DNA from: Allgaiera indica
GTDB taxonomy: Bacteria > Pseudomonadota > Alphaproteobacteria > Rhodobacterales > Rhodobacteraceae
Direction of reading: 5' to 3'
Assembly (NCBI RefSeq): GCF_900106675.1
Contig: NZ_FNOB01000027.1
Span: 1-46,711, forward strand
Length of the DNA stretch: 46,711 nucleotides
In this document: positions 1 through 7,264 of the stretch, piece after piece
Layout: each line of letters starts with the position of its first letter
Numbering within the stretch: the first letter of the stretch is position 1
The notes under the pieces: model-generated
Told to the model about the DNA's origin: nothing
The model's database searches: none
Seen by the model: the letters and a program-made list of their open reading frames with translations, nothing else
Position numbers and translations under genes: made by a program

Positions 1-380
1 CTTGGTGTTCATGCCGCCCTTTGTCCGGCCAATCAGGCGTCCACGCCCCCCTTTTTCACGCCCATGCTGGTCGCTGTTCGGTGTGCCTTCAGGTAAGTGG
101 CGTCGATCATCACAGTCTTCTTTTCGCCATGCTCGGCGGCCAGACCGGCCATCATCCGGGCGAAGATGCCCTTGTCACTCCACCGTTTCCAACGGTTGTA
201 CAGCGTCTTGTGCGGCCCATAGGCAGCAGGGGCATCGCGCCACCGTAAACCATTGCGATTGATAAAAATAATTCCACTCAACACGCGCCGATCATCAACG
301 CGGGGTTTGCCGTGTGACTTGGGGAAGAAGGGCTCAAGACGCGCCATCTGCGCATCCGTCAGCCAGAAGAGATCAGACAT
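1..380 (-). CDS. IS5-family transposase, N-terminal part, with likely programmed frameshift
   Basis: The start at 380 gives MSDLFWLTDAQMARLEPFFP, the typical N-terminus of IS5/IS427 DDE transposases, followed by GKPRVDDRR, the FINRNGLRWRDAP segment and the catalytic-region start MIDATYLKAHRTA. The first frame stops at position 33, shortly after the motif GVKKGG. On the minus strand a run of five A and six G lies at 46-56. Moving back one base there opens the second frame, which reads RGRLIGRTKGGMNTK toward the left edge, exactly where the DDE domain should continue. This fits a -1 programmed frameshift producing the full transposase, as known for this subgroup. A simple inactivating indel cannot be excluded because the rest of the gene is not in view. 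Confidence 0.85.
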
Positions 381-446
381 GTTCACCGCTCGTTTTTCGA
401 ACTGTGAATCACGCGGCCAACCGGAAATCAATGGGTCCTGACCCTA
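1..446 (-). mobile_element. IS5-family insertion sequence, partial (runs off left edge)
   Basis: The terminal inverted repeat is visible at about 430-446; read on the minus strand it is AGGGTCAGGACCCATTGAT. The same end sequence recurs, with changes, at 25,983, 26,446 and 46,364, so all are copies of one IS group. The transposase runs leftward on the minus strand and its 3' part is outside the window. A pair of overlapping frames joined at an A/G slippery run suggests the two-frame subgroup of IS5 (IS427-like). The element sits just downstream of the prophage tail-like gene and has either cut the prophage or inserted within it. Confidence 0.85.
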
Positions 447-563
447 GGCGAATGACAACAACAGAAACCCAAACCCGAAGTCGGCGGGCCAGGCGAAAAC
501 CCCCACAAAACGCGGCGCGAATTACCCGTGTGCGATAGTGCTATGGAAGGACCCAAAAGCGGG

Positions 564-1154
564 TCAGCGGGCCGAGCGCATCGCCTCGGCGAGGGCGCGC
601 TCGATATGGATCGGAAGGCGGGCGGCGGCGGTCTTGTTCGCCGTCTCGCCGAAGCGCAGGCGCTTGCGATAGCGGGCGCCCGAGGCATAGGCGATCAGCA
701 GGCGAAGCCCGGTCTTGGTGCGTTGGTAGATCCCACCGGCGCCGGGGTGCCCATTGGGGTGTCCCGAGAAGACGTCGGGGCGCGCCATCAGCCTTGAGGC
801 AGTCCTGCGCGGCAGGTTGCCGTATTTGTTCACCCGCTGGCGGACCGGGACCACGATTGCGCGGCCCCGGGGTTTCCTGTTCCCGCCCTCCTCGGCGAAG
901 CGCAGGTATTCGGCCTGTGTCTTCTGGGCGTAGACCGCCCCCGAAAGGCGTCGCTTGCTCGACCGTTTCATGCGGAAGGCTCGCAGGGTGAAGGGTGTAG
1001 GATTGCCGAAGGCGCGGCGCAGGCGTTTCTCGGCGTTCTTCTTCACATCACCGAGGGTGCGGTTGATCGCGACCGAGACGGCGAAGGGGATTTGTCGCCG
1101 CGCCATGTCCGAAAGGCCGCGCTCAAGGTCGGCGATGTTGTGGCGGATCGGCAT
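564..1154 (-). CDS. Phage tail-like structural protein (minor tail protein Z-like)
   Basis: The protein is 196 residues and strongly basic. It starts at the ATG at 1154, which has AGGGG seven bases upstream; an in-frame ATG two codons earlier (1160) lies too close to that site. Near the N-terminus it has the pattern PFAVSVAINRTLGDVKKNAEKR, which resembles the AINR-containing start of lambda-type minor tail protein Z (about 190 residues). After that come many Arg/Lys patches and a C-terminal helix (ARLPIHIERALAEAMR). Z proteins help finish the tail tip before joining to the head. The assignment rests on length, charge and this partial motif, so another neck or tail-completion protein is possible. 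It is the last prophage gene before the IS5 copy. Confidence 0.45.
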   Translation of the reverse strand: MPIRHNIADLERGLSDMARRQIPFAVSVAINRTLGDVKKNAEKRLRRAFGNPTPFTLRAFRMKRSSKRRLSGAVYAQKTQAEYLRFAEEGGNRKPRGRAIVVPVRQRVNKYGNLPRRTASRLMARPDVFSGHPNGHPGAGGIYQRTKTGLRLLIAYASGARYRKRLRFGETANKTAAARLPIHIERALAEAMRSAR

Positions 1155-1296
1155 GGGCATCCCCTGAAACGGGACCGCCCGGCGAGCGCGTGGGGTGGGG
1201 CGCTCAAGCCGGGCGGGGTCTGCGAGGGGCGGGACGCGGGGTCGGCCGGCCACAACTCCTCGACTATGGAAAATCATATACCACGACACGCGCAGG

Positions 1297-1306
1297 TGTT
1301 GCGGGA
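1297..1306 (+). repeat. TGTTGCGGGA prophage control motif, copy 1
   Basis: This 10-mer lies in the gap between the genes ending at 1316 and starting at 1154. Read on the minus strand, it overlaps the -35 position of a possible promoter whose -10 would be TATGAT near 1274-1279, facing the tail-like gene. Identical copies occur at 10,228, 10,380, 13,256 and 13,268, all in prophage intergenic DNA. A phage regulator binding site is inferred; the protein is unknown. Confidence 0.5.
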
Positions 1307-1315
1307 TATGGGAAG

Positions 1316-1936
1316 CTAACCCGAGGGCGCACGGTAGCCGAGGAAGACCGCAACGATATGTGCGGCGGCGCCGGTGGCGGTCTCGGCCGCGGTCATGGCG
1401 CGGCGCGACGGACGCGCCGCGGTCGGGTCGAGGCGGCGGGCGATTTCGGTCCGGGTCGCGCCGTCGATCGCCACCAGGTCGACGAGGCGGCGATACGGCA
1501 GGCGGGGGCCGCTGGGGCAGACCGAGGCCGAAAGGCGGTCGAGGGTCTGCGCGACGTCGGAGACCGTGCGGGCGGCGTCGAGGCGGGCGAGGATGGGGCC
1601 GGTCGGGGCGCCCGTGCGGCCGCCCGTCGAGGTTGGATCGACGCCGCCCGAGGAGGCGCCGCAGAACTCGACGCAATGGGCATAGTGGGCGAGCGCGGCC
1701 TGACAGTCTTCGGGCAGGTCGAGGAACAGGTCCGAGGCGCGGCGCCGCCAGACCGGGACCTTGCGGGTCTGGACCTCGGTCCCGCGCGGGGTGTCGACGA
1801 TCCCGTCGACCTCCTCGATCGAGGCGGCGACCAGGGCGGGGCGTGCGAGGCGGGCAGTCTTGCGCGGGAAGGCGCGGCCCTCGGTTTCCCAGGGGAACGG
1901 GGGCAGATCGGCGGGCTTTCTTTTGCGGCGGGCCAT
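1316..1936 (-). CDS. Unidentified prophage protein, possible late-gene regulator
   Basis: The protein is 206 residues and starts at the ATG at 1936, with AAAGGA nine bases upstream. I do not recognise a family. The N-terminus is basic (MARRKRKPADLPPFPW). The middle has a Cys-containing stretch (HYAHCVEFCGA) and a Gly/Thr/Pro-rich loop. The C-terminal third has a helical run that could be helix-turn-helix-like (LVDLVAIDGATRTEIARRL). It lies between the replication genes and the first structural gene, just after a 470-base gap with unusual purine/pyrimidine tracts, where phages often place late regulators or antiterminators. That role is only an inference from position and from the possible DNA-binding stretch. 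Confidence 0.6.
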   Translation of the reverse strand: MARRKRKPADLPPFPWETEGRAFPRKTARLARPALVAASIEEVDGIVDTPRGTEVQTRKVPVWRRRASDLFLDLPEDCQAALAHYAHCVEFCGASSGGVDPTSTGGRTGAPTGPILARLDAARTVSDVAQTLDRLSASVCPSGPRLPYRRLVDLVAIDGATRTEIARRLDPTAARPSRRAMTAAETATGAAAHIVAVFLGYRAPSG

Positions 1937-2408
1937 GTCAGGGCGTCCTTTCAGGGGAGGTTGGGGAGGAAGGGGAGGCCGTTTCAGGCATTGCCGCCCT
2001 TATTCTTGGTCAATCGGTCTTCTCATGTGCGTTGTTGCTTCCCCTTCCTCCCCTTCTTCCCCTTCACCTTATTTTTAAGGGGGAATGGAAAGGGAAAGTC
2101 AGGGGAAGAAGGGGAGGCCAGGGGAGGCATGAGGGCTTTTCTTGCGGCTTGCGCCGCGCCTCGGGGTGCATCCTCGCCGCCGAAAGGCGGCACCTTCTCC
2201 GACCCGGCCCCCTTCGGGGGGCGTCCAGGGGCGGCAGGAAACCGGCTTGCGGCCGCTTGGCCGCGCCGCATTCCCCTTTCCTCCCCTCCCCGCGCCCCGG
2301 AAAGGGGAACGAGGGGGAGACCTCCCCCTCCCTCCCCGGCGGGGCGCGGGGCGAGAGGGGGAAGCGGCCAGGGGCGGCCTTGAGGGGCGCGGGGCGAAGC
2401 GGTCATGG
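1937..2408. other. 472-base gap with purine/pyrimidine tracts; no convincing gene
   Basis: A minus-strand frame from the ATG at 2406 to 2023 would encode 127 residues and begins three bases after the primase-helicase stop. However, its translation is a low-complexity Pro/Gly/Ala/Arg mix ending in Lys-rich sequence, and it follows the base bias of the DNA, so I do not call it. The region holds three related tracts (1955-1980, 2038-2064, 2102-2128; see separate entry). It also has many GC hairpins, including GCCCCCTTCGGGGGGC near 2208-2223 and a repeated GGGGCGCGGGGCGA at 2341 and 2384. Possible roles are a transcription stop or antitermination site, or a replication origin. Confidence 0.5.
1955..2128. 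repeat. Three mutually pairing purine/pyrimidine tracts (A, B, C)
   Basis: Tract A (about 1955-1980) contains GGGGAGGAAGGGGAGG. Tract B (about 2038-2064) is its pyrimidine complement. Tract C (about 2102-2128) contains GGGGAAGAAGGGGAGG. B is complementary to C over at least 16 consecutive bases and to A over about 14, so B can pair with either but not both, the geometry of an attenuator or antiterminator. The loop between B and C contains TTATTTTTAA, the only AT-rich spot nearby. A and C also have several GGGG runs and could form quadruplexes in single strands. Confidence 0.6.
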
Positions 2409-4082
2409 TCAGAACGGGGGATCTTCGGGCTCGGGCGGCGTCGCGGGGGCGCGGGTCCATGCGTGATCGCCGACGACCTCGCGGACCAAAGCCTCGGCGT
2501 CTGGCGACCAGGCGAGGCCGCGCCAGCAGGATCGGCCCTGATATTTGGTCGTCTCGAAGCCCTTCTCGATCATGATCGAGCGAACGGTCGCCATCTGATA
2601 AAGGGTGTGGCCCTCGGTTTCGCACCAGCGCTCAAGGACGTTGTAAAACTCGGTCACGTTGACCCGGTCGCCGGGGTCGCGGGTCGTCATGTCGTCGAGG
2701 AAGACGCCGACCGGGTCGGCCGCCTGCATAAGGTTCGCCTTGAGGGTCGCCATCGCCTCGGGCATGTCGACGCCCCGTCGCATGAACTCGGCGAAGCCGT
2801 CGAGAAGCCAATTCAGGATGCCGGCCCCCTCGCGGCGCAATTCGGCCTCGACCTCGCCCTGCGCGCGCTGTTGCTCGGCCGGCAGGGCGCGCAGGTTGAC
2901 GTCGAAGGGGATGAAGACGAGGCGGCGGCGGGTGCCCTCGTCCTCGTCCTTGATCTTGGGCGTCCGGTTGCAGGAAATGATGGGGATGCCGCGCGGGGTC
3001 CAGAAGAAGAAATCCTTATTCAGGCCCCGCGACATGCGCTTGTCGCCGCCGGTGAGCCCCTTGATCTTCTTCGCGCTCAGAATGTCACGCGCGCCGGGTT
3101 CAGTGGCGATGTAGGCCCGCGCACCGGGAAGGTTGATCTCCTCGGGGGTAGGGCCGCCGGATGAGGCGTTGCCGGTCTCAAGAAACATTTCGATCTTGCA
3201 GGGCGCGGCGTAGCCGTCGGCGGTGCCGAGGACGTGCTGCAAACCGTTCAACAGGGTGGATTTGCCGTTGCCGCCGGGGCCGCGCAGAAGGACGCAAATC
3301 TGCGCCCGGTTCTCTCCGAACAGGGAGGCGCCGAGGATGCGCTGCACACAGGCGCGGATATCGGCGTCGGGCAGGATCAGGGCGAGGAAGTCGCGCCACT
3401 TTGGGCAGTCGGCCGAGGGATCGAACGGCACCCCGCCGCATTTCGTGGGCAGGAGGGCGCGGTCGGTCGGGGTCAGCCATCCGGCCTTGGATCTGGCGAT
3501 CTCCTCGGGTTCGGCGGCCTCGGGAGGGGTCCAGGCCGCGACCTTGCGCAGGTCGATTTGCCCGTTGGGCGTGACGAAGGCGAAGGGGTCGTTGTCCAGG
3601 TCCTCTACCTCAGCCCGCCTGCGGTGTTCGGCGGATTCGAGGGCCTTCTTGATCTTGTCGAGGTTGCCGCATTTGGTGGCGTGCTTGCGCAGGCCGGCGG
3701 CGACGCCTTTGCGAAGAAAGGCGATCGCGTCTTCGGTGTCGCGGAAATACATCGGCGGGCGCTTGCGCTCGGCCTCTTCCATGAAGGTCAGCACGTCCTC
3801 GGGGTCGAAGTTCGCCATCCTGATCGCAGCCTCGGACTCGTCGAGGACGATTTCGCGCAGCTTGTGGCCGATCTCTATCGCGGCGAGGCCGCCCGAGCGG
3901 AAGGAATAGCGCTTGCCGTCCCAGACCGCCCAGCCCTTGCCGTCGACGAAGACCAGGGCGTCGCCGTGAACGGCAAGGAGGCGCGCCGCGTTGTCGGCGT
4001 CGTTCAATTCCAGTTGCAGCCGCTCGGGCATGGTCAGCGCGAGAGGTAGGCGCGGGGCCAGCATGTCGTCGGAGATACCCAT
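2409..4082 (-). CDS. Phage primase-helicase (D5/P4-type, superfamily 3 helicase)
   Basis: The protein is 557 residues. The C-terminal half is an SF3-type ATPase with Walker A GPGGNGKST at about 268-276, an acidic segment ARAYIATEPGAR at about 321-332, and the motif C region IPIISCNRTPKI at about 367-377. An Arg-rich GTRRRLVFIPF follows, providing the arginine finger. The N-terminal half resembles the D5_N region of phage and plasmid primase-helicases. Such proteins unwind DNA at the phage origin, usually with a primase, and a Toprim primase is encoded two genes upstream. The start is the ATG at 4082, seven bases after the methyltransferase stop. The C-terminal tail is Pro/Glu-rich and the stop leads into the unusual gap at 1937-2408. 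The family is clear; the exact replication partners are inferred. Confidence 0.88.
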   Translation of the reverse strand: MGISDDMLAPRLPLALTMPERLQLELNDADNAARLLAVHGDALVFVDGKGWAVWDGKRYSFRSGGLAAIEIGHKLREIVLDESEAAIRMANFDPEDVLTFMEEAERKRPPMYFRDTEDAIAFLRKGVAAGLRKHATKCGNLDKIKKALESAEHRRRAEVEDLDNDPFAFVTPNGQIDLRKVAAWTPPEAAEPEEIARSKAGWLTPTDRALLPTKCGGVPFDPSADCPKWRDFLALILPDADIRACVQRILGASLFGENRAQICVLLRGPGGNGKSTLLNGLQHVLGTADGYAAPCKIEMFLETGNASSGGPTPEEINLPGARAYIATEPGARDILSAKKIKGLTGGDKRMSRGLNKDFFFWTPRGIPIISCNRTPKIKDEDEGTRRRLVFIPFDVNLRALPAEQQRAQGEVEAELRREGAGILNWLLDGFAEFMRRGVDMPEAMATLKANLMQAADPVGVFLDDMTTRDPGDRVNVTEFYNVLERWCETEGHTLYQMATVRSIMIEKGFETTKYQGRSCWRGLAWSPDAEALVREVVGDHAWTRAPATPPEPEDPPF

Positions 4083-4088
4083 TCGGGA

Positions 4089-5162
4089 TCAATCCCTTTC
4101 GGTATGAGGGCGCAGCTCGACCGGCAGGCCGAGAAGGCGGCGCAATATCCAGCGCATGACCGGGACCGCCATCGAATTGCCGAGGGCTTTGTATTGCGGG
4201 CCGTCAGCGGCGGGCTTGCCCCTGCGCTCGATGGCGCAATGGTCGTCGGCGAAGCCTTGCAGGCGGTGGCATTCGTGCGGGGTGAGGCGGCGGACCGCCA
4301 ACCCCTCAACGATCAGCGTCTCGCCCTCGTAATCGCCGGACCCCAGCATGTTAGATGCGAGGCAAAAGGAGATATCGCCAGAGTTTGCCTCTATCCGGCC
4401 GCGGCGGTTTCCAGCGCCTCGCGCAGAAGCCCCGCGATCCGCTTTCCCCGCGTCTCGGCGCGGCGCAGGATTCCCGTGCAAGCCTTGGCGCTCAAAAAGT
4501 ATCGACGCGGGATCGGGGCCGTCTCCAAGACTTGCGACAAGAAACACACGCTCGCGTCGTTGGGCCACGCCGAAATATTGAGCGTCGAGAACGCGCCATG
4601 CCGCCCGCCCCCGTGGCCCGGCAACCAGACCAGCGCGAGGCCATCCCGCGTCATCTGGCGCCGGAAAGGGATCGTCGCCGCCGACAACTCCCGAAAGGAG
4701 GGCGCCGAAGGCGTTGGTCTTGTCGGTGAGAACGCCGGGGACATTTTCCCAAACAGCGGCAAGTCGTCCATCATGTTTCGCATCCTGTATCGCGTGGCAG
4801 ATCAGGACGAACTTAAGGGTCAGGTTGCCGCGGGGGTCGTCCAGCCCCTTCCGCGCACCCACCAGGCTGAAAGCCTGACAGGGCGTCCCGGCGACCAGAA
4901 TGTCGGGCAGCGGCAGGCCGTTGCCGGTCCAGGTCTCGGCGGTGATCTCTGACATATCGCCCCAGAGAAGCGGGTCGCCCTGATTGTGATCGGCGGGTTC
5001 GGCATAGCCGAAGCGCGCTTTCAGGACCTCGCGCGGGAAGCCTTCGATTTCCGAGGCAAAGCGCCAGTCGATATCGGGACATGCGGCTTCGGGGGCGCCG
5101 ATCCCGCTGCACAGCGTCGCGCCGGTCGGGAAGGGCGGCAGGGGAAGGTCCTTGAAGTTCAT
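4089..5162 (-). CDS. DNA (cytosine-5)-methyltransferase, solitary phage type
   Basis: The protein is 357 residues with all core C5-methyltransferase motifs in order: I (TLCSGIGAPEAA, near 17-27), IV (AGTPCQAFS, catalytic Cys95), VI (WENV, Glu139), VIII (QRRERVF, 201-207), IX (RRLTPHECHRLQGF, from 291) and X (YKALGNSMAVPV, from 324). It transfers a methyl group from S-adenosylmethionine to cytosine in a specific site set by the variable region between motifs VIII and IX (about 215-290). The start is the ATG at 5162, overlapping the primase stop by four bases. An in-frame upstream extension is only the reverse reading of the primase gene. No restriction enzyme gene is nearby, so protection of phage DNA from host restriction is the likely role. 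The site recognised cannot be read from sequence. Confidence 0.93.
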   Translation of the reverse strand: MNFKDLPLPPFPTGATLCSGIGAPEAACPDIDWRFASEIEGFPREVLKARFGYAEPADHNQGDPLLWGDMSEITAETWTGNGLPLPDILVAGTPCQAFSLVGARKGLDDPRGNLTLKFVLICHAIQDAKHDGRLAAVWENVPGVLTDKTNAFGALLSGVVGGDDPFPAPDDAGWPRAGLVAGPRGRAAWRVLDAQYFGVAQRRERVFLVASLGDGPDPASILFERQGLHGNPAPRRDAGKADRGASARGAGNRRGRIEANSGDISFCLASNMLGSGDYEGETLIVEGLAVRRLTPHECHRLQGFADDHCAIERRGKPAADGPQYKALGNSMAVPVMRWILRRLLGLPVELRPHTERD

Positions 5163-6334
5163 CAGTATTCCCCCATCCGCGCGAGGTCGGCGAAGTCGTC
5201 GTCGTGATCCCAGCGCCCGCGCGGGACCGCGATCGAGGCGGTCCCGCCCCAGGCGCGGGCGGCGGCGGTGATCTTGGCGAGCGCGCGCTCGGCATTCAGG
5301 CGGGCGGCCTCGGGGCATTTGGTCGAGGGGTCGGCGAGGACGATCACCCGGGACGCCCGCGCAGGGGGAAGCCAACCGGGGCGGTCGGCGGCGAGGTCGG
5401 GGCGCGGGGTTGGCAGGGCCTTGCCCGAGCGGGCCGAGGTGCCCGGCGAGGGGGCGGCCGGGTCCTCGGGGCCGCAAAGGGCGCCCAGCGTCAGGGCGGC
5501 CTCGGCCGCGACGGGGCGGGCTGGCCAGCGCAGGCGGTGAGCGGTGAGACCGGCGAGCGTGGTCTCGATTCCCTCCCCCACGACCAGCGGCGCGCCAGGC
5601 GCCGCCGGGGTAAGGCGGACCGGCTGGCCGAAAATCCCGCCCGTGAGGCCGAGCATCTGCTTCGGGACCTTCGCGCCGTCCGGGGTGCGGGCGCGGGCGG
5701 GGCCGTCGATCCAGGTCCGGTGGATTCCGACCAACTTCCCGCGACCGATCGCGGCAACCATCGCGGGGCCGATCCAGACCGGGCGGCCCTGATCGCCATA
5801 GGCCGTAAGGCGCGGGTGAAGGCGCAGGGTTGGCGGGACGCCCCCGATCGCGTCCAGCCTCACGCCCCGGCCGGTCAGGTATTCGGCCAGGCGGGGGGCG
5901 TCAGGGGAGGCCTCGGCCCAGAGGCGGCGGGCGCGGGCGTGGGCCTTGCGGGCGGCTTCTTCTGCCTCGGCCTCGGCCGCCGCCTGCTTTTTGGCGCGGG
6001 CGGCGCGGGTCGCGGCCTGTGCGGCGGGGTCGAGGACGCGGTCGATCTGAGCGCCGTCGGCCAGGCGGCGGACCGCCTCGGCAAAGCCGACCCCGTCATG
6101 CTGCATGACGAAGTCGATAACCGACCCCTTCGCATTGCATCCGAAGCAGTAGAATTGACCCGAGGCCCCGGCCTTTTCGGTGACGTGAAAGGACGACGTC
6201 TTCTCGGCATGGAAGGGACAGGGCGCCCACCAGTCCCCGCGCCGGGCCATGGATTTGCGCATGTCCCAATCGAGGACACGGCCCGCGACCTCGACCAGGG
6301 AAACGCGCTCTTTGACGTCGTCCGAAAGCGCCAT
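5162..6334 (-). CDS. Toprim-domain DNA primase with CHC2 zinc finger
   Basis: The protein is 390 residues. The N-terminal zinc finger has ligands Cys39, His42, Cys63 and Cys66 in CPFH and CFGC, as in DnaG and phage primases. An Ala/Glu/Arg-rich helical linker, possibly a coiled coil, covers about 105-140. The Toprim domain follows, with VVGEGIETTL (catalytic Glu254) and VLADPS (about 332-337) supplying the metal-binding acids. It synthesises RNA primers for phage replication, probably together with the SF3 helicase encoded at 2409. A C-terminal helicase-binding domain of host DnaG type is missing, which is normal for phage and plasmid members. The start ATG at 6334 follows the HD-protein stop by three bases, so these genes form one transcription unit. 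Confidence 0.9.
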   Translation of the reverse strand: MALSDDVKERVSLVEVAGRVLDWDMRKSMARRGDWWAPCPFHAEKTSSFHVTEKAGASGQFYCFGCNAKGSVIDFVMQHDGVGFAEAVRRLADGAQIDRVLDPAAQAATRAARAKKQAAAEAEAEEAARKAHARARRLWAEASPDAPRLAEYLTGRGVRLDAIGGVPPTLRLHPRLTAYGDQGRPVWIGPAMVAAIGRGKLVGIHRTWIDGPARARTPDGAKVPKQMLGLTGGIFGQPVRLTPAAPGAPLVVGEGIETTLAGLTAHRLRWPARPVAAEAALTLGALCGPEDPAAPSPGTSARSGKALPTPRPDLAADRPGWLPPARASRVIVLADPSTKCPEAARLNAERALAKITAAARAWGGTASIAVPRGRWDHDDDFADLARMGEY

Positions 6335-6337
6335 CGG

Positions 6338-6943
6338 TCAGGCCAGCCCCAGCGAATAGGCCACCTTGAGGAAGGCGGTGTTGGGGTTGTCTTGGCGGCC
6401 GAAGCCATCGGGGCGCGCGTCCCGCATTCCCGGCCAGCCGGGCGCGTCGGACAGGAGGGCCGCCTTTTCGGAGGCGGCGGCGTAGCCATCGGCCGCCTTG
6501 ATGATCGGGTGCGAAGTGATCCCGCGCGGCAGGCCGAAGCGGTCCTCGATCGCCCGGGCTAGAATGTCGTGCAGGCCGCAATATCCCGGGCAAAGGGATT
6601 TGAGCGGCGCCGGCAGGTCGCAAAGAATGTATTCGGGGGCGTCGTGCAGGAGGGCCGCGGCCTGCAACATCAGGCCCCGGACCGGCGAGCAGTCGTGGCG
6701 ATCGTCCAGATCGGCACGAACCATCTGCCAGACCGCGACCGAATGCTCGGCGACCGAGTAGTCCCGAACCGGCAGGCCATGCCAGCGCGGCTGGGCGGCG
6801 AGGCTGCGCGCGATCGCCTCAAGGTCGATCAGCGCCGGGTCCGGGGCGTGGAAATCGAAAAAGCCTGTTCCGATCCAGACCGCGGACTCGGTCCAGCCCA
6901 GAGGGGCCTCGGCGAAGGGGGCGGGGGGCGCGTTCGGGATCAT
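6338..6943 (-). CDS. HD-domain phosphohydrolase (YfbR-like)
   Basis: The protein is 201 residues. The HD-type metal centre is visible as His in YSVAEHSVAVW and the His-Asp pair in AALLHDAPEYI. Downstream helical segments match the compact HD fold of 5'-deoxynucleotidases such as YfbR. Such phage enzymes trim deoxynucleotide pools, which fits its place directly before the primase. The start is the ATG at 6943, with AAGGAA eight bases upstream and a four-base overlap with the preceding gene's stop. Longer in-frame versions extend into the Pro-rich tail of that gene and are not supported. The dATP-specific DatZ type is conceivable, but no PurZ partner is present. Confidence 0.75.
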   Translation of the reverse strand: MIPNAPPAPFAEAPLGWTESAVWIGTGFFDFHAPDPALIDLEAIARSLAAQPRWHGLPVRDYSVAEHSVAVWQMVRADLDDRHDCSPVRGLMLQAAALLHDAPEYILCDLPAPLKSLCPGYCGLHDILARAIEDRFGLPRGITSHPIIKAADGYAAASEKAALLSDAPGWPGMRDARPDGFGRQDNPNTAFLKVAYSLGLA

Positions 6944-7260
6944 ATCAGGGTTCCTTGTGCGGGGGTGGGGGTGGTGTGAGGCGGCGGCGAGGGGGCAGGC
7001 GGTTCGCCGATGATTTCGGCGACCCTGTCGCGGACCTCGGGCGGGTAGCAGGTCGCGGACCAGGGGAAGGGCTGGCAGGCGAAGGTCGCGATCCGCGCGA
7101 TCGCCTGCGCGAGGCAATCCGGCGCGCCGCAATGGCGAAAGCGCCCCACGGTGCGGACCTTCACCGGCATGGAAGACGGCAGGCCGGGCCAGCGCAGCCC
7201 GAAGGCCGCGTGAGGGGCGCCGCAGACCATGCAGCGCGCAAGGGGATCGCCCGCCGCCAT
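6940..7260 (-). CDS. Small Cys-rich prophage protein, possible zinc binder
   Basis: The protein is 106 residues and unrecognised. It has CMVCG at residues 10-14 and HCGAPDC at about 43-49, two Cys pairs spaced as in a zinc-ribbon or treble-clef fold. A further Cys lies in the segment following ATFACQPFPW. The C-terminal 25 residues are Pro/Thr-rich. It starts at the ATG at 7260, immediately after the DUF6456 gene stop, and ends in a four-base overlap with the HD gene, so it is co-translated with the replication run. A nucleic-acid-binding role is plausible but not shown. Confidence 0.65.
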   Translation of the reverse strand: MAAGDPLARCMVCGAPHAAFGLRWPGLPSSMPVKVRTVGRFRHCGAPDCLAQAIARIATFACQPFPWSATCYPPEVRDRVAEIIGEPPAPSPPPHTTPTPAQGTLI

Positions 7261-7264
7261 CGGT

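Noticed and set aside
2023-2406. 127-codon minus-strand frame just after the primase-helicase gene
   Set aside because: The start position is attractive, but the translation is low-complexity and follows the purine/pyrimidine tracts, so it is treated as non-coding structure.
1190-2466. Long plus-strand frames of about 400 codons over the prophage
   Set aside because: They run opposite the clear minus-strand genes, are Arg/Gly-rich low-complexity translations of high-GC DNA, and match no domain.
6338-6943. HD protein as DatZ of a Z-genome (2-aminoadenine) phage
   Set aside because: No PurZ or MazZ partner was found and the motifs fit the common YfbR-like type equally well.
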